From a virus: DNA of 59,231 bases. A model generated the notes under the pieces. The model was not told where the DNA came from. It searched no databases and was given only the letters and a program-made list of their open reading frames with translations. The DNA lies in IMG/VR virus record IMGVR_UViG_3300040781_000275, positions 1-59,231 of that record, one strand, 5' to 3'. Position numbers and translations under genes: made by a program. Numbering within the stretch: the first letter of the stretch is position 1; each line of letters begins with the position of its first letter. Positions 7,587 through 15,973 of the stretch are shown here, in pieces.

Positions 7587-7979
7587 ATGAGTGATAGTAT
7601 TTTTGAAACATTTAAGACACTTCAAAAGAAGACGGCTGAAGAGAAAGCACTATCTGAAAAGGTTGATTCTCAAGATGTTATTAAAGAGCTTATCGATACT
7701 GGTTGGTCTAAAGATAATAAATCTCAGATGAAGGCTATTCAATTACTTAAGGGGTTAGCTTTAAGTGATGAGCCTGAAGCAAATGCTTTTATGAAGAAAC
7801 TAGATTCATTTACTTCTGGTATGAAAAGTAAAAATGAAGCTAAGGGCAAAGATGTTAAGGTAAAAGTTTCCGATGAGACTATGGACCTAATTAATAAGGA
7901 TAAGAAAAAAGAACTTAAAGCCAAACTTGATTCCTTTGTTAAGGATATCAAATCTGGTGTAACCCACGCAAATTTATAA
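7587..7979 (+). CDS. Lys-rich helical protein, first of a paralogous pair
   Basis: A 130-residue, all-helical, Lys- and Ser-rich protein with a GGAG ribosome site. Residues 35-75 (WSKDNKSQMK, then DEPEANAFMKKLD) can be aligned without gaps to residues 40-80 of the protein at 8013 (YAKDNKMQEK, then DSEVANEFMGYMD). The two genes are adjacent and probably arose by duplication. The function is unknown; they lie between neck and sheath genes. Confidence 0.75.
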   Translation: MSDSIFETFKTLQKKTAEEKALSEKVDSQDVIKELIDTGWSKDNKSQMKAIQLLKGLALSDEPEANAFMKKLDSFTSGMKSKNEAKGKDVKVKVSDETMDLINKDKKKELKAKLDSFVKDIKSGVTHANL

Positions 7980-7987
7980 TATAAATT
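7980..7987 (+). promoter_or_regulatory. TATAAATT box, possible late promoter
   Basis: The same octamer as before the capsid gene, immediately after the stop codon of the upstream gene and ending 25 bases before the next start. It resembles the T4 late promoter with one mismatch. No -35 element is visible. Confidence 0.38.
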
Positions 7988-8012
7988 CATATAACCATAG
8001 AAGGAGACAGTT

Positions 8013-8411
8013 ATGAAATTGGCAGAAAAACTAGCTAACAAAATTAAGAAAAACGAGGGTTCAGCAAACTCAATGGGTGCTTTAGATAAGAAAGCAATGG
8101 GTATTGTTGAAATGCTTAAGAAAGAGTCTTATGCAAAAGACAACAAGATGCAAGAGAAAATGTGTGACGAAATGAAGAAGCTCGCTGAGATGGATTCTGA
8201 AGTTGCAAACGAATTCATGGGATACATGGATGAAATGTCTTCTAAATATGAAATGAAAAAGGCTAAAGACGAAGCTAAGAAGAAAAAGTCTGAAGAAGCT
8301 GATGACGAAGAAGATGATGATGACGCTGAAGATGACGAAGATGACAAAGAAGAGTCTGATGATGATGACGATTCTGATAAGCATAAGAAAAAGAAAGACG
8401 AAAAGAAATAG
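8013..8411 (+). CDS. Acidic-tailed helical protein, second of a paralogous pair
   Basis: 132 residues with an excellent ribosome site (AGAAGGAG). Residues 1-85 are helical and Met-rich and align with the protein at 7587. Residues 90-125 are almost purely Asp and Glu, and the last residues are Lys-rich. The acidic run is absent from its paralogue. A strong ribosome site and a possible promoter of its own suggest high late expression. Such acidic runs can mimic DNA or bind basic partners; the role is not known. Confidence 0.75.
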   Translation: MKLAEKLANKIKKNEGSANSMGALDKKAMGIVEMLKKESYAKDNKMQEKMCDEMKKLAEMDSEVANEFMGYMDEMSSKYEMKKAKDEAKKKKSEEADDEEDDDDAEDDEDDKEESDDDDDSDKHKKKKDEKK

Positions 8412-8594
8412 GTGCGAGTATTTTACTACCTCTACGGGGTTTACTGTTTTCTCTTATGGTCAGTAATTGGATGGTTTGCAACATTGCACGCTTTCGGAAT
8501 TCTGGCCTACAGAGATGAGGCTTACCTTGATGACCTCCACGAGGATTACATCATAGAAGAGGTAGATAAAATAGTTGGAGAGTTTTATGACTAA
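8412..8594 (+). CDS. Small membrane protein, unknown
   Basis: 60 residues starting with GTG directly after the previous stop codon. Residues 5-30 form one hydrophobic segment with many aromatic residues (YLYGVYCFLLW), followed by an acidic cytoplasmic-type tail. A single membrane span in a small phage protein can be a holin or spanin-like factor, but it lies in the neck module far from any endolysin. The last 8 bases overlap the next gene. Confidence 0.6.
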   Translation: MRVFYYLYGVYCFLLWSVIGWFATLHAFGILAYRDEAYLDDLHEDYIIEEVDKIVGEFYD

Positions 8595-9282
8595 TATAAC
8601 CCGCGATTCAATGGCTGATGTATTAGGTGGTGTCACCTATATCTTAGCTGCGTGGGAAGATTGTGTTAGGGAAGAAATGCCTAATACAGCCGTTTTATAT
8701 GATGATGGTTTAAGTTACGAAACAGCCATGAAACTTTTTAGAGATAATAATAACAACAATTTAAACACCTTAGACCCGTTGCCTATGTTGGCTTATAAGA
8801 GGACAGTTGCAAAACCTATCGAAGACCATTTGTTAGGTAAGAGAGCTGATTCAAAGAAAGCCTGCATTAGGAACGCAAACGGTGAACTTGTTAGATATAA
8901 TATCTCATATGTTGAATTCGACTTACTCTTTGCCTATTTTACTAAGGACGTTGAGCTTCAGGAGAGATTTGAAATAGCCTATACCAATGGAACAGGTATT
9001 TCAGAACTTGAGACTTTCCAAGCCAGCTACCCCGAAATAGGTGACGTGACTTACTCTATGAAGTGGCAAGAACTTGAGGAATTTACTATCCAAGAGGACG
9101 AAGCCAATCATTTTAAGTCTATTATAGGTTCAGCCAAGGTTAGGGGCTTCTTATTCAGTTTTGCTGATAAGCCTCAAGGTGAAATTAGAAGTATTGATGC
9201 AAGATTTGTGTCTTCTCCTAATCTCGCTGAGGAAGACCTTGATGAATTGCTAAGTGAATGTATAATTGAAGAAGATAATTAA
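8587..9282 (+). CDS. Probable neck or tail-completion protein
   Basis: 231 residues. I place the start at the ATG at 8587, because GGAGAG lies just before it; an upstream TTG at 8575 would lack a site. The protein mixes helices and strands and is acidic at the C-terminus. It is separated from the sheath gene only by one small gene, which is where tail terminator or completion proteins (T4 gp15 and analogues) occur. No diagnostic motif was recognised. Confidence 0.55.
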   Translation: MTNITRDSMADVLGGVTYILAAWEDCVREEMPNTAVLYDDGLSYETAMKLFRDNNNNNLNTLDPLPMLAYKRTVAKPIEDHLLGKRADSKKACIRNANGELVRYNISYVEFDLLFAYFTKDVELQERFEIAYTNGTGISELETFQASYPEIGDVTYSMKWQELEEFTIQEDEANHFKSIIGSAKVRGFLFSFADKPQGEIRSIDARFVSSPNLAEEDLDELLSECIIEEDN

Positions 9283-9298
9283 AGTAAAGGACTGAATC

Positions 9299-9643
9299 AT
9301 GGCTAGAAACAACATTGAATTGAAACTGATTAGGGGTAACACTGCTAAGAGTAATACGACCAAACCTGACTTGAAAAAGTATAAGGAAATGGTCAATTTA
9401 GGCAGAGTTAAAGAAGAAATGTGCAACCCTGCAATGTTAATTAGTTTAGTAGATTACCCAGTTGTGGTAAAATATGGAAAATCGGAGATTAGACTATCTC
9501 CTAGAAGCAGAGAAAAAGTTGCTGACCATACGTTACTGGATAAGGACTCACTTACTAAAGACGTAGCTCTAAAAAAGCTACCGGGCAAAAAAGCCCAGCC
9601 TGAGAAAGTCAAGAAAAGTAAAAGAAGAAGTAGAAATAATTAG
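9299..9643 (+). CDS. Small basic protein before the sheath gene
   Basis: 114 residues, with a central beta-type stretch (PVVVKYGKSEIRLSP) and a strongly basic C-terminus (KKSKRRSR). It has a weak AAAGGA ribosome site. The layout of a small domain plus basic tail resembles the gene at 4902. It may be a head-tail interface protein contacting DNA, but this is only suggested by charge and position. Confidence 0.65.
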   Translation: MARNNIELKLIRGNTAKSNTTKPDLKKYKEMVNLGRVKEEMCNPAMLISLVDYPVVVKYGKSEIRLSPRSREKVADHTLLDKDSLTKDVALKKLPGKKAQPEKVKKSKRRSRNN

Positions 9644-9668
9644 TTAAAGACTTATATGGAGGTGTAAG

Positions 9669-11492
9669 ATGAGTGGTGCCGCTTCGGTTAATATTAGAGA
9701 AGTAGATTTATCCACACGCGTAGCCTCTTTCGAGGGTGTTTTTGGTGGTCTTGTTATCCAAGCAAAGAAGGGAAGTTCTAGTGAACCAACTTTCGTTTCT
9801 AGTGATACACAATTCTTAAACTCATTAACACCTAATGGAAGAGTAGATGTTGGTTTTGATTTAGCCTATTTCTCAGGGCTTGCTTTCTTAGAGAGAGCAA
9901 ACAAGCTTTGGGTTCAGAGAGCTATTAATAGTGCTTACTATGCAGGGCTAGTCCTTGTTGAAGCAAGCTCAAGTTCAAACAACGCTGGAATTGCTACAGA
10001 TTCAGATATCGCAGACCCTACAGCTAGGGTTTTTGGTGCTGAGGAAGCCGTGTTTATACATAGTGCAAATGAGGGTGCTTGGGGTGATGATGTTGGTGTG
10101 AGAATCACAACGATTGATGAAGACCCTGATTTACTTGAAGAGAATTCTTTCTTAATTGAAGTTTTCTTAAGAAGCAATCAGGCTGTTCCAGTTGAGTCTT
10201 ATTTAGTCTCAAGAGTTATGGGGCAGAAGAATGCTGCTGGTAGAAATATGTTTATTGAAGATGTTCTACAGGCTTCAGCTTATATTAGGGGTATTAGTAA
10301 CCCACTCATTGATGAAGACGTTTTACCTAAAGGTGTTGTAAGTGCGGTTGCAGCTACGGCCACTGAACAGAGTGTTTTATTCACTGCTAATACCGCTGGT
10401 GTTATCGGTAATACGATTAGTTTAGTTTTTGATGGTGTAGCCACTATTGATGCAGTTGTTGATGCTTGGAACTTAGCTAACCCGTCCAATACAGTTTCAC
10501 ATGATGGAACAGGAACAGCCGTTTTGACAGCTGCTACAGTTAACTTAGCGGATGGTGTTGATGAGATTGGAAGCCAGATTCTATTTATGAATGACGGTGA
10601 TGACGGTCTTGCTGTTGGTGACGCTCAAATGATTAACGCTGCTGACAAGTTTTCAAATAAAGCACAAACGAATATTACGCTTTTAATGGACGGTGGTTAC
10701 ACTACTCCGGCTTATCAGATTGCACTTGATACAATCGCTCAATCTCGTCAGGATTGTGTGGCTATTTTAAGTACACCTTTTGCAGCTGAAGATAGCTCTG
10801 CTTACATTACAGATATCGTGGATTATAGAAAGAACACTTTGAACTTAAATAGTTCTTACTCAGCTCTTTATACTCCACACCTTAGAATTTCTGACAGATT
10901 CAATGATAGAGAGATTTTTGTTTCTCCTGATGGATATGTTGCTGGAAGTATTTCTTTTAGTTCTCAGAACTTTGAGATTTGGTTTCCACCTGCGGGATTC
11001 AAAAGAGGTATTCTTAACGTGCTCGACACAAAGAGAAGATACTCTGATGGTGAACTTGATGTTCTTTATAATGCTGGGATTAACCCAATTAGGTTTTTTC
11101 CTGGAAGAGGGATTGTTGTTTGGGGTCAGAAGACTCTACAAGCAAGAGCGTCAGCCCTTGATAGGCTAAACGTAAGACTTCTTCTAATCGTTATTGAACC
11201 AGCGATTAAAGAACTTCTTGAGAACTTCCTATTCGACCTAAATGAGGCGGCTGTAAGGTCAATCATTGAAGGACAGATTGAGGATTATCTTGAGACGATT
11301 CGCTCTAAAAGAGGAATCACAGATTATGATGTTGTTTGTGACGACACCAATAACAGCGCTGCTGATATTGATGCTAACAGACTTAACGTAGATATTTTTA
11401 TCAAACCTACTCGCTCTATTGAAGAGATACCTGTAAGAGTTGTCATTACGCCAACTGGTATCAGCTTTGGTGATGCGGCCGGTGCGATTTAA
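9669..11492 (+). CDS. Contractile tail sheath protein (gp18-like)
   Basis: 607 residues behind a GGAGG ribosome site and immediately before the tail tube gene, the usual sheath-tube order. The N-terminal 75 residues and the C-terminal 170 residues have the typical sheath pattern: an FPGRG-V-WG motif, then a helical region around LLENFLFDLNE, and a final beta strand pair IPVRVVITPTG. Sheath subunits slide along the tube to drive contraction. Residues 228-299 are an inserted beta-module that also occurs in three other virion proteins of this window. Confidence 0.93.
   Translation: MSGAASVNIREVDLSTRVASFEGVFGGLVIQAKKGSSSEPTFVSSDTQFLNSLTPNGRVDVGFDLAYFSGLAFLERANKLWVQRAINSAYYAGLVLVEASSSSNNAGIATDSDIADPTARVFGAEEAVFIHSANEGAWGDDVGVRITTIDEDPDLLEENSFLIEVFLRSNQAVPVESYLVSRVMGQKNAAGRNMFIEDVLQASAYIRGISNPLIDEDVLPKGVVSAVAATATEQSVLFTANTAGVIGNTISLVFDGVATIDAVVDAWNLANPSNTVSHDGTGTAVLTAATVNLADGVDEIGSQILFMNDGDDGLAVGDAQMINAADKFSNKAQTNITLLMDGGYTTPAYQIALDTIAQSRQDCVAILSTPFAAEDSSAYITDIVDYRKNTLNLNSSYSALYTPHLRISDRFNDREIFVSPDGYVAGSISFSSQNFEIWFPPAGFKRGILNVLDTKRRYSDGELDVLYNAGINPIRFFPGRGIVVWGQKTLQARASALDRLNVRLLLIVIEPAIKELLENFLFDLNEAAVRSIIEGQIEDYLETIRSKRGITDYDVVCDDTNNSAADIDANRLNVDIFIKPTRSIEEIPVRVVITPTGISFGDAAGAI
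10350..10566 (+). repeat. Shared beta-module, copy 1 (in sheath)
   Basis: About 72 residues with a GNTISLVFDG turn, a Val-Asp-Ala-Trp-Asn-Leu-Ala-Asn-Pro core, a TVSHDGTGT turn and a final LADG. The same pattern is found in the gp6-like protein, in the 1666-residue fibre and in the last fibre-region gene. It looks like an autonomous surface domain inserted in a permissive sheath loop. Confidence 0.8.
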
Positions 11493-11505
11493 GGAGGATT
11501 AGAAA

Positions 11506-12039
11506 ATGGCAAGTTTTACTATTGACCAACTTAGAGCACTTCCTGATTACGCACAAGTCACGAAGTGGGATATTACTTTTTTACAATTACCGGCGGTAGG
11601 GGCAGTAGGGTTCCCCGCCTCCGAGGACATCAACCTTCGATGCGAAACGGTTGAGACTCCTAAAGCTACGAACCAGAAGTTCCCTGTTGAATTGAGAGGA
11701 CATAGAACTTTCCATTCAGGAATCATGGATTATGGTAACGTAATGAACCTAACATTTACTGAAACAGTAGATAACTTTACATTCCTTTTTGTTAAGGCTT
11801 GGAGAGAGTTGTGCTGGGCAAGTAGAACAGGTTCAGCTTTTCCTAAGTCGGATTTAGAAGCAACAATTCTTCTAACTCTTTTAGACAACGAAGACAATGC
11901 AAGAGCGTCATGGAAAATTTATGGTGCTTTTTATGAGGCTGATGATTTTGGAACTTTAGATGGTTCAACTTCAGATGCTATCCGTCCTTCGCTTACTCTA
12001 AGCTACGACTTCTACGTTGATAACCCAATCGGCGGTTAA
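11506..12039 (+). CDS. Tail tube protein (gp19-like)
   Basis: 177 residues, with a GGAGG ribosome site, directly after the sheath gene. Length (T4 gp19 is 163 residues), beta-rich composition and the pattern around W-DITFLQLP and the LRCETVETP strand fit the T4-type tube subunit, which stacks as hexameric rings around the DNA channel. A strong terminator follows. The call is also supported by related tube-like proteins encoded downstream. Confidence 0.9.
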   Translation: MASFTIDQLRALPDYAQVTKWDITFLQLPAVGAVGFPASEDINLRCETVETPKATNQKFPVELRGHRTFHSGIMDYGNVMNLTFTETVDNFTFLFVKAWRELCWASRTGSAFPKSDLEATILLTLLDNEDNARASWKIYGAFYEADDFGTLDGSTSDAIRPSLTLSYDFYVDNPIGG

Positions 12040-12051
12040 TTAAGAATTTAG

Positions 12052-12083
12052 AGGGGAGCTTCAAAACTCCCCTTTCTTTTCTT
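12052..12083 (+). terminator. Rho-independent terminator after the tube gene
   Basis: AGGGGAG at 12052-12058 pairs perfectly with CTCCCCT at 12067-12073 across an 8-base loop, followed by TTCTTTTCTT. It begins 12 bases after the tube stop codon. Confidence 0.9.
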
Positions 12084-12095
12084 ATCCCTACATTC

Positions 12096-12101
12096 TATAA
12101 T
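12096..12101 (+). promoter_or_regulatory. TATAAT box, possible promoter of the tube-like gene
   Basis: A perfect TATAAT lies between the tube terminator and the next start at 12119, mirroring the arrangement after the capsid terminator. No clear -35 element is seen. Confidence 0.33.
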
Positions 12102-12118
12102 ATTTTCAGAGGTACAAT

Positions 12119-12784
12119 ATGGCATTTGGTATTCCAAATTTAGAGCGTGAGCTATCTAACTTTCTTGAAGGTAATAACGGGATTACGGCTATTCGTTCTG
12201 TAGAGTTCGATAAAAGATTTTTGTGGGCCATAGATTTTGTAAATACTTTTACTCCCCCAGCTCCCTTTGATAATTTCTTTCCAGCAAGTGAAGTCAGTTT
12301 TGGAATGTCCAACGTAAATACAAAAACCATTCCCTACGGTCAAAGAGAGTTAGAAATACCAATTAATGAAAGCCCAAGAGAAGTATCAATTACTTTTTAC
12401 GATGACACCTCACAAACCTTGTTAAGGTATTTTAAAGATTGGATGGAATTAGATATTAAGAATAATGGTCAGTTCATGAGTGGGCTAGAGGATAACCACC
12501 CAATCGTTACTACAGATTCTTTTGGTAATGGTCAGAGAAGGGTATTCCCATCTAGAACAATCAGATTGACGCACTTAGATGCTTATAGAACTCAAAATAG
12601 TATCTATTCATATAGAATTTTCCCTAAAGGTCAGATAGACTTCTTAGGTAGTCAGGCTAGTGAAGCAACCGAATACACAGTTCAGTTTGCAATCGTTGAT
12701 GATTTATCAGCCAAGCCACAAAATAGGTCCATTGGTGGATTCTCCTTCGATACTGTAAGGCAATCGTTAGGGAGATTTTTATAA
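12119..12784 (+). CDS. Tube-like baseplate or tail-tube junction protein
   Basis: 221 residues with an AGAGG ribosome site. The order of strands (FLWAIDF, then the PASEVSFGM region, a Glu-Leu-Glu-Ile-Pro-Ile strand and EVSITFYDDTS) is like that of tail tube proteins, so it probably has the tube fold. T4 uses the tube-like proteins gp48 and gp54 to start tube polymerisation on the baseplate. A second candidate of this type is at 15330. Which corresponds to gp48 and which to gp54 cannot be decided here. Confidence 0.7.
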   Translation: MAFGIPNLERELSNFLEGNNGITAIRSVEFDKRFLWAIDFVNTFTPPAPFDNFFPASEVSFGMSNVNTKTIPYGQRELEIPINESPREVSITFYDDTSQTLLRYFKDWMELDIKNNGQFMSGLEDNHPIVTTDSFGNGQRRVFPSRTIRLTHLDAYRTQNSIYSYRIFPKGQIDFLGSQASEATEYTVQFAIVDDLSAKPQNRSIGGFSFDTVRQSLGRFL

Positions 12785-12802
12785 CATACAGAGGTGAAAG
12801 TA

Positions 12803-13600
12803 ATGTCAGAAAAGTCAGAGAACAACGTACCAGAGATTGAATTAGAAATTAGTAAACTACCTTCAAGAGGTGTTCCTTATCCTTCAAAGGGAACGGTTAA
12901 GTACAGAACATACACTTGGGGAGAGGTAAGGAGAGCTAGCACATCACGTTCTTCAACTGCTGAAAGATTAAGAGAAGTCATGAAAGGCATCGACTGTAGT
13001 TTTGATAAGACGAAATTAACGGTAGCTGATGCACTGTATTTAGGAATTTTAAGAAAGATTAGCACATTCTCTGGTTTACAAATTGAGGTACCCTATGTTT
13101 GTAGACACTGCGGTAAAAGTAATAAGGGATTGTTTACTCATAATGATATTAATTTTCGGGATTTACCACTTGAAGTAACGGAGTTTCCTTTAGTTGCTGA
13201 GATTGAAGGGCGTGAGCTTGAATTTGCTCCAATGACTGTCCGAGAATACTTAGAGCTCCATGATGGTCGTCACGCTAAGGTGTTAAAGGGTAGTAAGATT
13301 GATGAGGTTGCTGTTCAAGCCACTTGGGTTAAGAATTTAGACTATGCAGAGGCTTATTCTGTGATTAACGGTCTGACCTCTCCTGAAGCGTTTGAAGATA
13401 TTACAGAAATTGATAAAATGATAAGACACGATATGGAACCACTTACATTTGAGTGCCAAAATTCAAAGTGTAAAGCTAAGAACTTAGTTCGGCTAGAAGG
13501 GAGGGACGCTTTATTGCGCCCGTTTCGTGATGGAGAAAAGCCTAAACGAAGTAGAATTCGTATTGGCAAGAGAGTTGAACCAACAAATAACGACTCTTGA
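12803..13600 (+). CDS. T4-type baseplate assembly protein with zinc ribbon
   Basis: 265 residues. I choose the ATG at 12803, six bases behind AGAGGTG, over an upstream GTG at 12794. The opening KLPSRGVPYP and the RTYTWGE segment match the T4 baseplate hub assembly family (gp26-like, T4_baseplate domain). Two Cys pairs, CRHCGK near residue 100 and CQNSKCK near residue 223, probably bind one zinc. It lies between tube and tape-measure genes, the place where other phages encode tail assembly chaperones. Its last 71 bases overlap a small +1-frame gene. Confidence 0.75.
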   Translation: MSEKSENNVPEIELEISKLPSRGVPYPSKGTVKYRTYTWGEVRRASTSRSSTAERLREVMKGIDCSFDKTKLTVADALYLGILRKISTFSGLQIEVPYVCRHCGKSNKGLFTHNDINFRDLPLEVTEFPLVAEIEGRELEFAPMTVREYLELHDGRHAKVLKGSKIDEVAVQATWVKNLDYAEAYSVINGLTSPEAFEDITEIDKMIRHDMEPLTFECQNSKCKAKNLVRLEGRDALLRPFRDGEKPKRSRIRIGKRVEPTNNDS

Positions 13601-13688
13601 TTTATTAGAGTATAATAGGGTTATGGCAATGCGACATAACCTGAATCAGTACCTTAAGAAGGATAAAAAGAATGGCTTCGGAAATTGA
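13530..13688 (+). CDS. Small overlapping gene before the tape measure, possible chaperone partner
   Basis: A 52-residue frame starting at ATG 13530. It overlaps the zinc-ribbon baseplate gene by 71 bases (+1 frame) and the tape-measure gene by 17 bases. The product reads like a real helical protein (segments LNEVEFVLAREL, LDLLEYNRVMAMRHNL and a basic end). The 71 bases between the flanking genes are otherwise unexplained. No ribosome site precedes the ATG, and the frame is open back to 13497, so it may be reached by coupled translation or by a +1/-2 frameshift, as known for tail assembly chaperones. No slippery site was identified. Confidence 0.5.
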   Translation: MEKSLNEVEFVLARELNQQITTLDLLEYNRVMAMRHNLNQYLKKDKKNGFGN

Positions 13689-15321
13689 AAAACTGCTCAC
13701 CTCCCAAGAGACTACCACTAGTCAGGTTGAGCTATTCAATGAGAACAAAGAGACTTTTGAAGACTTGCTCTTAGAGCAAATGATAACTAACGAAGAACTT
13801 TTAAACTCAGCTAGTCGTTCAGAGGCTAGTTTTTCTGATATCAATGATACATTGGTTGATTTACCTTTAAAATTAGCATCAAGCTTAAAGGGCCTTATGC
13901 CCTCTGAGGACGTTGAGGAACCTTTTGGTAACCCACAATTAGCCGAGATTGCTGAAATCATGAAACAGGGCTTCTCAGAGGTTCTGTCAATGCCTGCTAG
14001 TGAAGCGTCTGAGATGGTTGAGATTAATAGAGATGCCAAACTCCTACCACCTCCTGAGACAGATGAGAATGGCGAAAATTTACCAATAGTGGTTAATGCT
14101 CCTGAAAATGATAACCCAATGGAGTTAGCGGAGCTAAGTGAATATAGCCTATCTTCCTCTGAGTACCTAAAAAACATAGATGACAATATCCAACTAATGG
14201 CTCAAGCGGCTACGGCTGAAGAAGAGGTTTTGGGTAAGGCTACTGATTTCGGAGAAGATTCTGCAAGTAGCCCCAATGACGATAGTGGTGGATTAGATGG
14301 CTTTGGTGGATTGTTTACTGGACTAGGACAAAAGTTTGGTAAATTTGGAAAGCTGGCAAAAGGAGCTCTTAAAATCGGTGGCAGTGTTTTAGCTGCTGGA
14401 ATGGTTTTATCTGATGTATATGAGGGGTTTACCAATGATGAGAGAATCATGGAAATCTCGGGTAAGGCTAAACAGGATTTATCTAACGCTGAGGAAAGTG
14501 CTGTTGCAATCGGTAATGTTGTTGAAGGTTTAAGCTTTGGTTTAATTAATGCAAAAGACGTATTCAATGAATCAGTTGGACTTATGGATACTCTTCAAGG
14601 CGGGTTGGACCAGTTATTTGACCCTGAACAAGGCGCATTTGGAACTTTAACTAATTCTTTATTTCAAGGAATTGATAATATAAGTGATGGTAACTACGAA
14701 GACGCTATTGGAACAATCGTTGATGGTTTTGCTGAAGCACCTGGCCGCCTCTTAGATGTATTAGGTGGGTGGACTAGTTCACTGGTTGAGATGTTGCCCG
14801 GTGAAGTCTCTGATAATATTAAAAAGAGATTTGGTGATGTTAAAGATTTTGCTGGTTCTATATTTGATAGTGCTTCAAGTTTCTTAGGGTTTGGTGATGA
14901 TGAGCCCGTCTTAGAACAACCAACCAGTAGAGAACAGAATAATAGTTTTATGAATAGGGTAACTGAAGAACCTGTGCAATCTGTTAATCCATCTGTTAAT
15001 CAACCAGTAAATTCACCACTAAACTTCTCAGAAGCACCAGAAGTTCAAAGGTCAAGCAACATTAACCGTCCAGTTGATATTCAACCTGTTACACAATCCG
15101 TTAGCTCCCCACGTTCTGTGAGTGCTTTAGGTAATGAGGGTTTAAAAACTATTGCTATCAGTAAGAAAAGATTTGAAGAGAAAAGTCAGACAAGTACGGA
15201 CAAGAACGGTGATACAACCGTAGTCGTTAATCAACAAAATTCAGAGAAGAAAAGAATCGATAGAAGCACTTCTAACTCTGATATGAAACTCGCTTTCTTA
15301 AATGCGGGTATGGCTGACTAG
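13672..15321 (+). CDS. Tape-measure or hub protein (gp29-like)
   Basis: 549 residues, close to the 590 of T4 gp29. The first 200 residues are acidic and helical. A Gly-rich segment at 200-245 contains a hydrophobic stretch (LKIGGSVLAAGMVL) that could insert into a membrane. Residues 245-400 contain further Gly/Phe-rich amphipathic helices, and the C-terminal 130 residues are polar and low in complexity (Asn, Gln, Pro, Ser). This layout and the position between tube assembly and baseplate hub genes fit a tape measure that sets tail length. It starts behind AAGGAT and overlaps the small frame upstream. Confidence 0.72.
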   Translation: MASEIEKLLTSQETTTSQVELFNENKETFEDLLLEQMITNEELLNSASRSEASFSDINDTLVDLPLKLASSLKGLMPSEDVEEPFGNPQLAEIAEIMKQGFSEVLSMPASEASEMVEINRDAKLLPPPETDENGENLPIVVNAPENDNPMELAELSEYSLSSSEYLKNIDDNIQLMAQAATAEEEVLGKATDFGEDSASSPNDDSGGLDGFGGLFTGLGQKFGKFGKLAKGALKIGGSVLAAGMVLSDVYEGFTNDERIMEISGKAKQDLSNAEESAVAIGNVVEGLSFGLINAKDVFNESVGLMDTLQGGLDQLFDPEQGAFGTLTNSLFQGIDNISDGNYEDAIGTIVDGFAEAPGRLLDVLGGWTSSLVEMLPGEVSDNIKKRFGDVKDFAGSIFDSASSFLGFGDDEPVLEQPTSREQNNSFMNRVTEEPVQSVNPSVNQPVNSPLNFSEAPEVQRSSNINRPVDIQPVTQSVSSPRSVSALGNEGLKTIAISKKRFEEKSQTSTDKNGDTTVVVNQQNSEKKRIDRSTSNSDMKLAFLNAGMAD

Positions 15322-15329
15322 GATAAAAT

Positions 15330-15971
15330 ATGAGCTTAAGAGATTTTAACAGATTAAATATTAATGATGAGAACGCTCAGAATTATAAAATTATAATTAC
15401 AGGGCTTCAGGGTGGACCAGTCACAGGAGCAGTTGAAACTGATTTTGGACTAGCGGGCGGTAATGATTTTGGTTCAGCCGGAGATGCGCTTAACGACTTA
15501 CCTATTGTTGGTGGTTTAGTTGGACTTAAAAATAAATTATCTAATGTTGCTAACTTAAGTGGTCGAAGTGCGATTACAGAATTAGAAACTAGAAAGGTTT
15601 GGAACAATTCACTGATACCTGATTTACCTGTTGAGTTTACCTTATATCAAGCTAGTGCAAGTGACTTGTCTATTATCGAAAAGGTTAAGAGATTAAAAAG
15701 TGCTGTCTATCCTTCAAGGAATGGGGCGTTCTTTAAAGCTCCACTTGGTTATAGGTTTGCTGGTCAGAGTAGTCGAACAGCTCAGGGAACTATTGCACTT
15801 CAGATTGGAACTTGGTTTAGAGCTTTTGGTTTAGTTATGGCCAGTGTTAATACAACATTTTCTAAAGAAGTTAACAGTCAAGGTCAACCTATTGAGGTTA
15901 AAGTAAACTGCACTTTTCAACCCTATAAGGCAATCACTTACGATGAATTTGAAAGTTGGTTTTTGGTATAA
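15330..15971 (+). CDS. Tube-like baseplate junction protein (gp48/gp54-like)
   Basis: 213 residues. The N-terminal 90 residues are Gly-rich. The C-terminal half has the strand order of tube-fold baseplate proteins (VEFTLYQAS, TIALQIGTWFRAF, then VKVNCTFQPYKAIT). It lies between tape measure and gp53-like wedge genes, where T4-related phages encode the ring that joins baseplate and tube. The assignment rests on fold-like pattern and order. Confidence 0.65.
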   Translation: MSLRDFNRLNINDENAQNYKIIITGLQGGPVTGAVETDFGLAGGNDFGSAGDALNDLPIVGGLVGLKNKLSNVANLSGRSAITELETRKVWNNSLIPDLPVEFTLYQASASDLSIIEKVKRLKSAVYPSRNGAFFKAPLGYRFAGQSSRTAQGTIALQIGTWFRAFGLVMASVNTTFSKEVNSQGQPIEVKVNCTFQPYKAITYDEFESWFLV

Positions 15972-15973
15972 TT

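Noticed and set aside
8082-8384. - strand hydrophobic frames opposite the acidic protein at 8013
   Set aside because: They mirror the Asp/Glu repeats and have no ribosome site.
8412-8594. Holin of a lysis cassette
   Set aside because: One membrane span alone is not enough, and no endolysin or spanin gene is nearby.
13497-13600. A defined slippery sequence for frameshifting
   Set aside because: No convincing slippery heptamer or stimulatory hairpin was found; only the overlapping frame is supported.
13611-13616. TATAAT before the tape-measure gene as a promoter
   Set aside because: It lies inside the overlapping small frame, has no -35 element, and transcription from upstream is sufficient.
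13722-14186. A 154-residue - strand frame inside the tape-measure gene
   Set aside because: It is antisense to a clear coding frame, Ser-rich and without a ribosome site.
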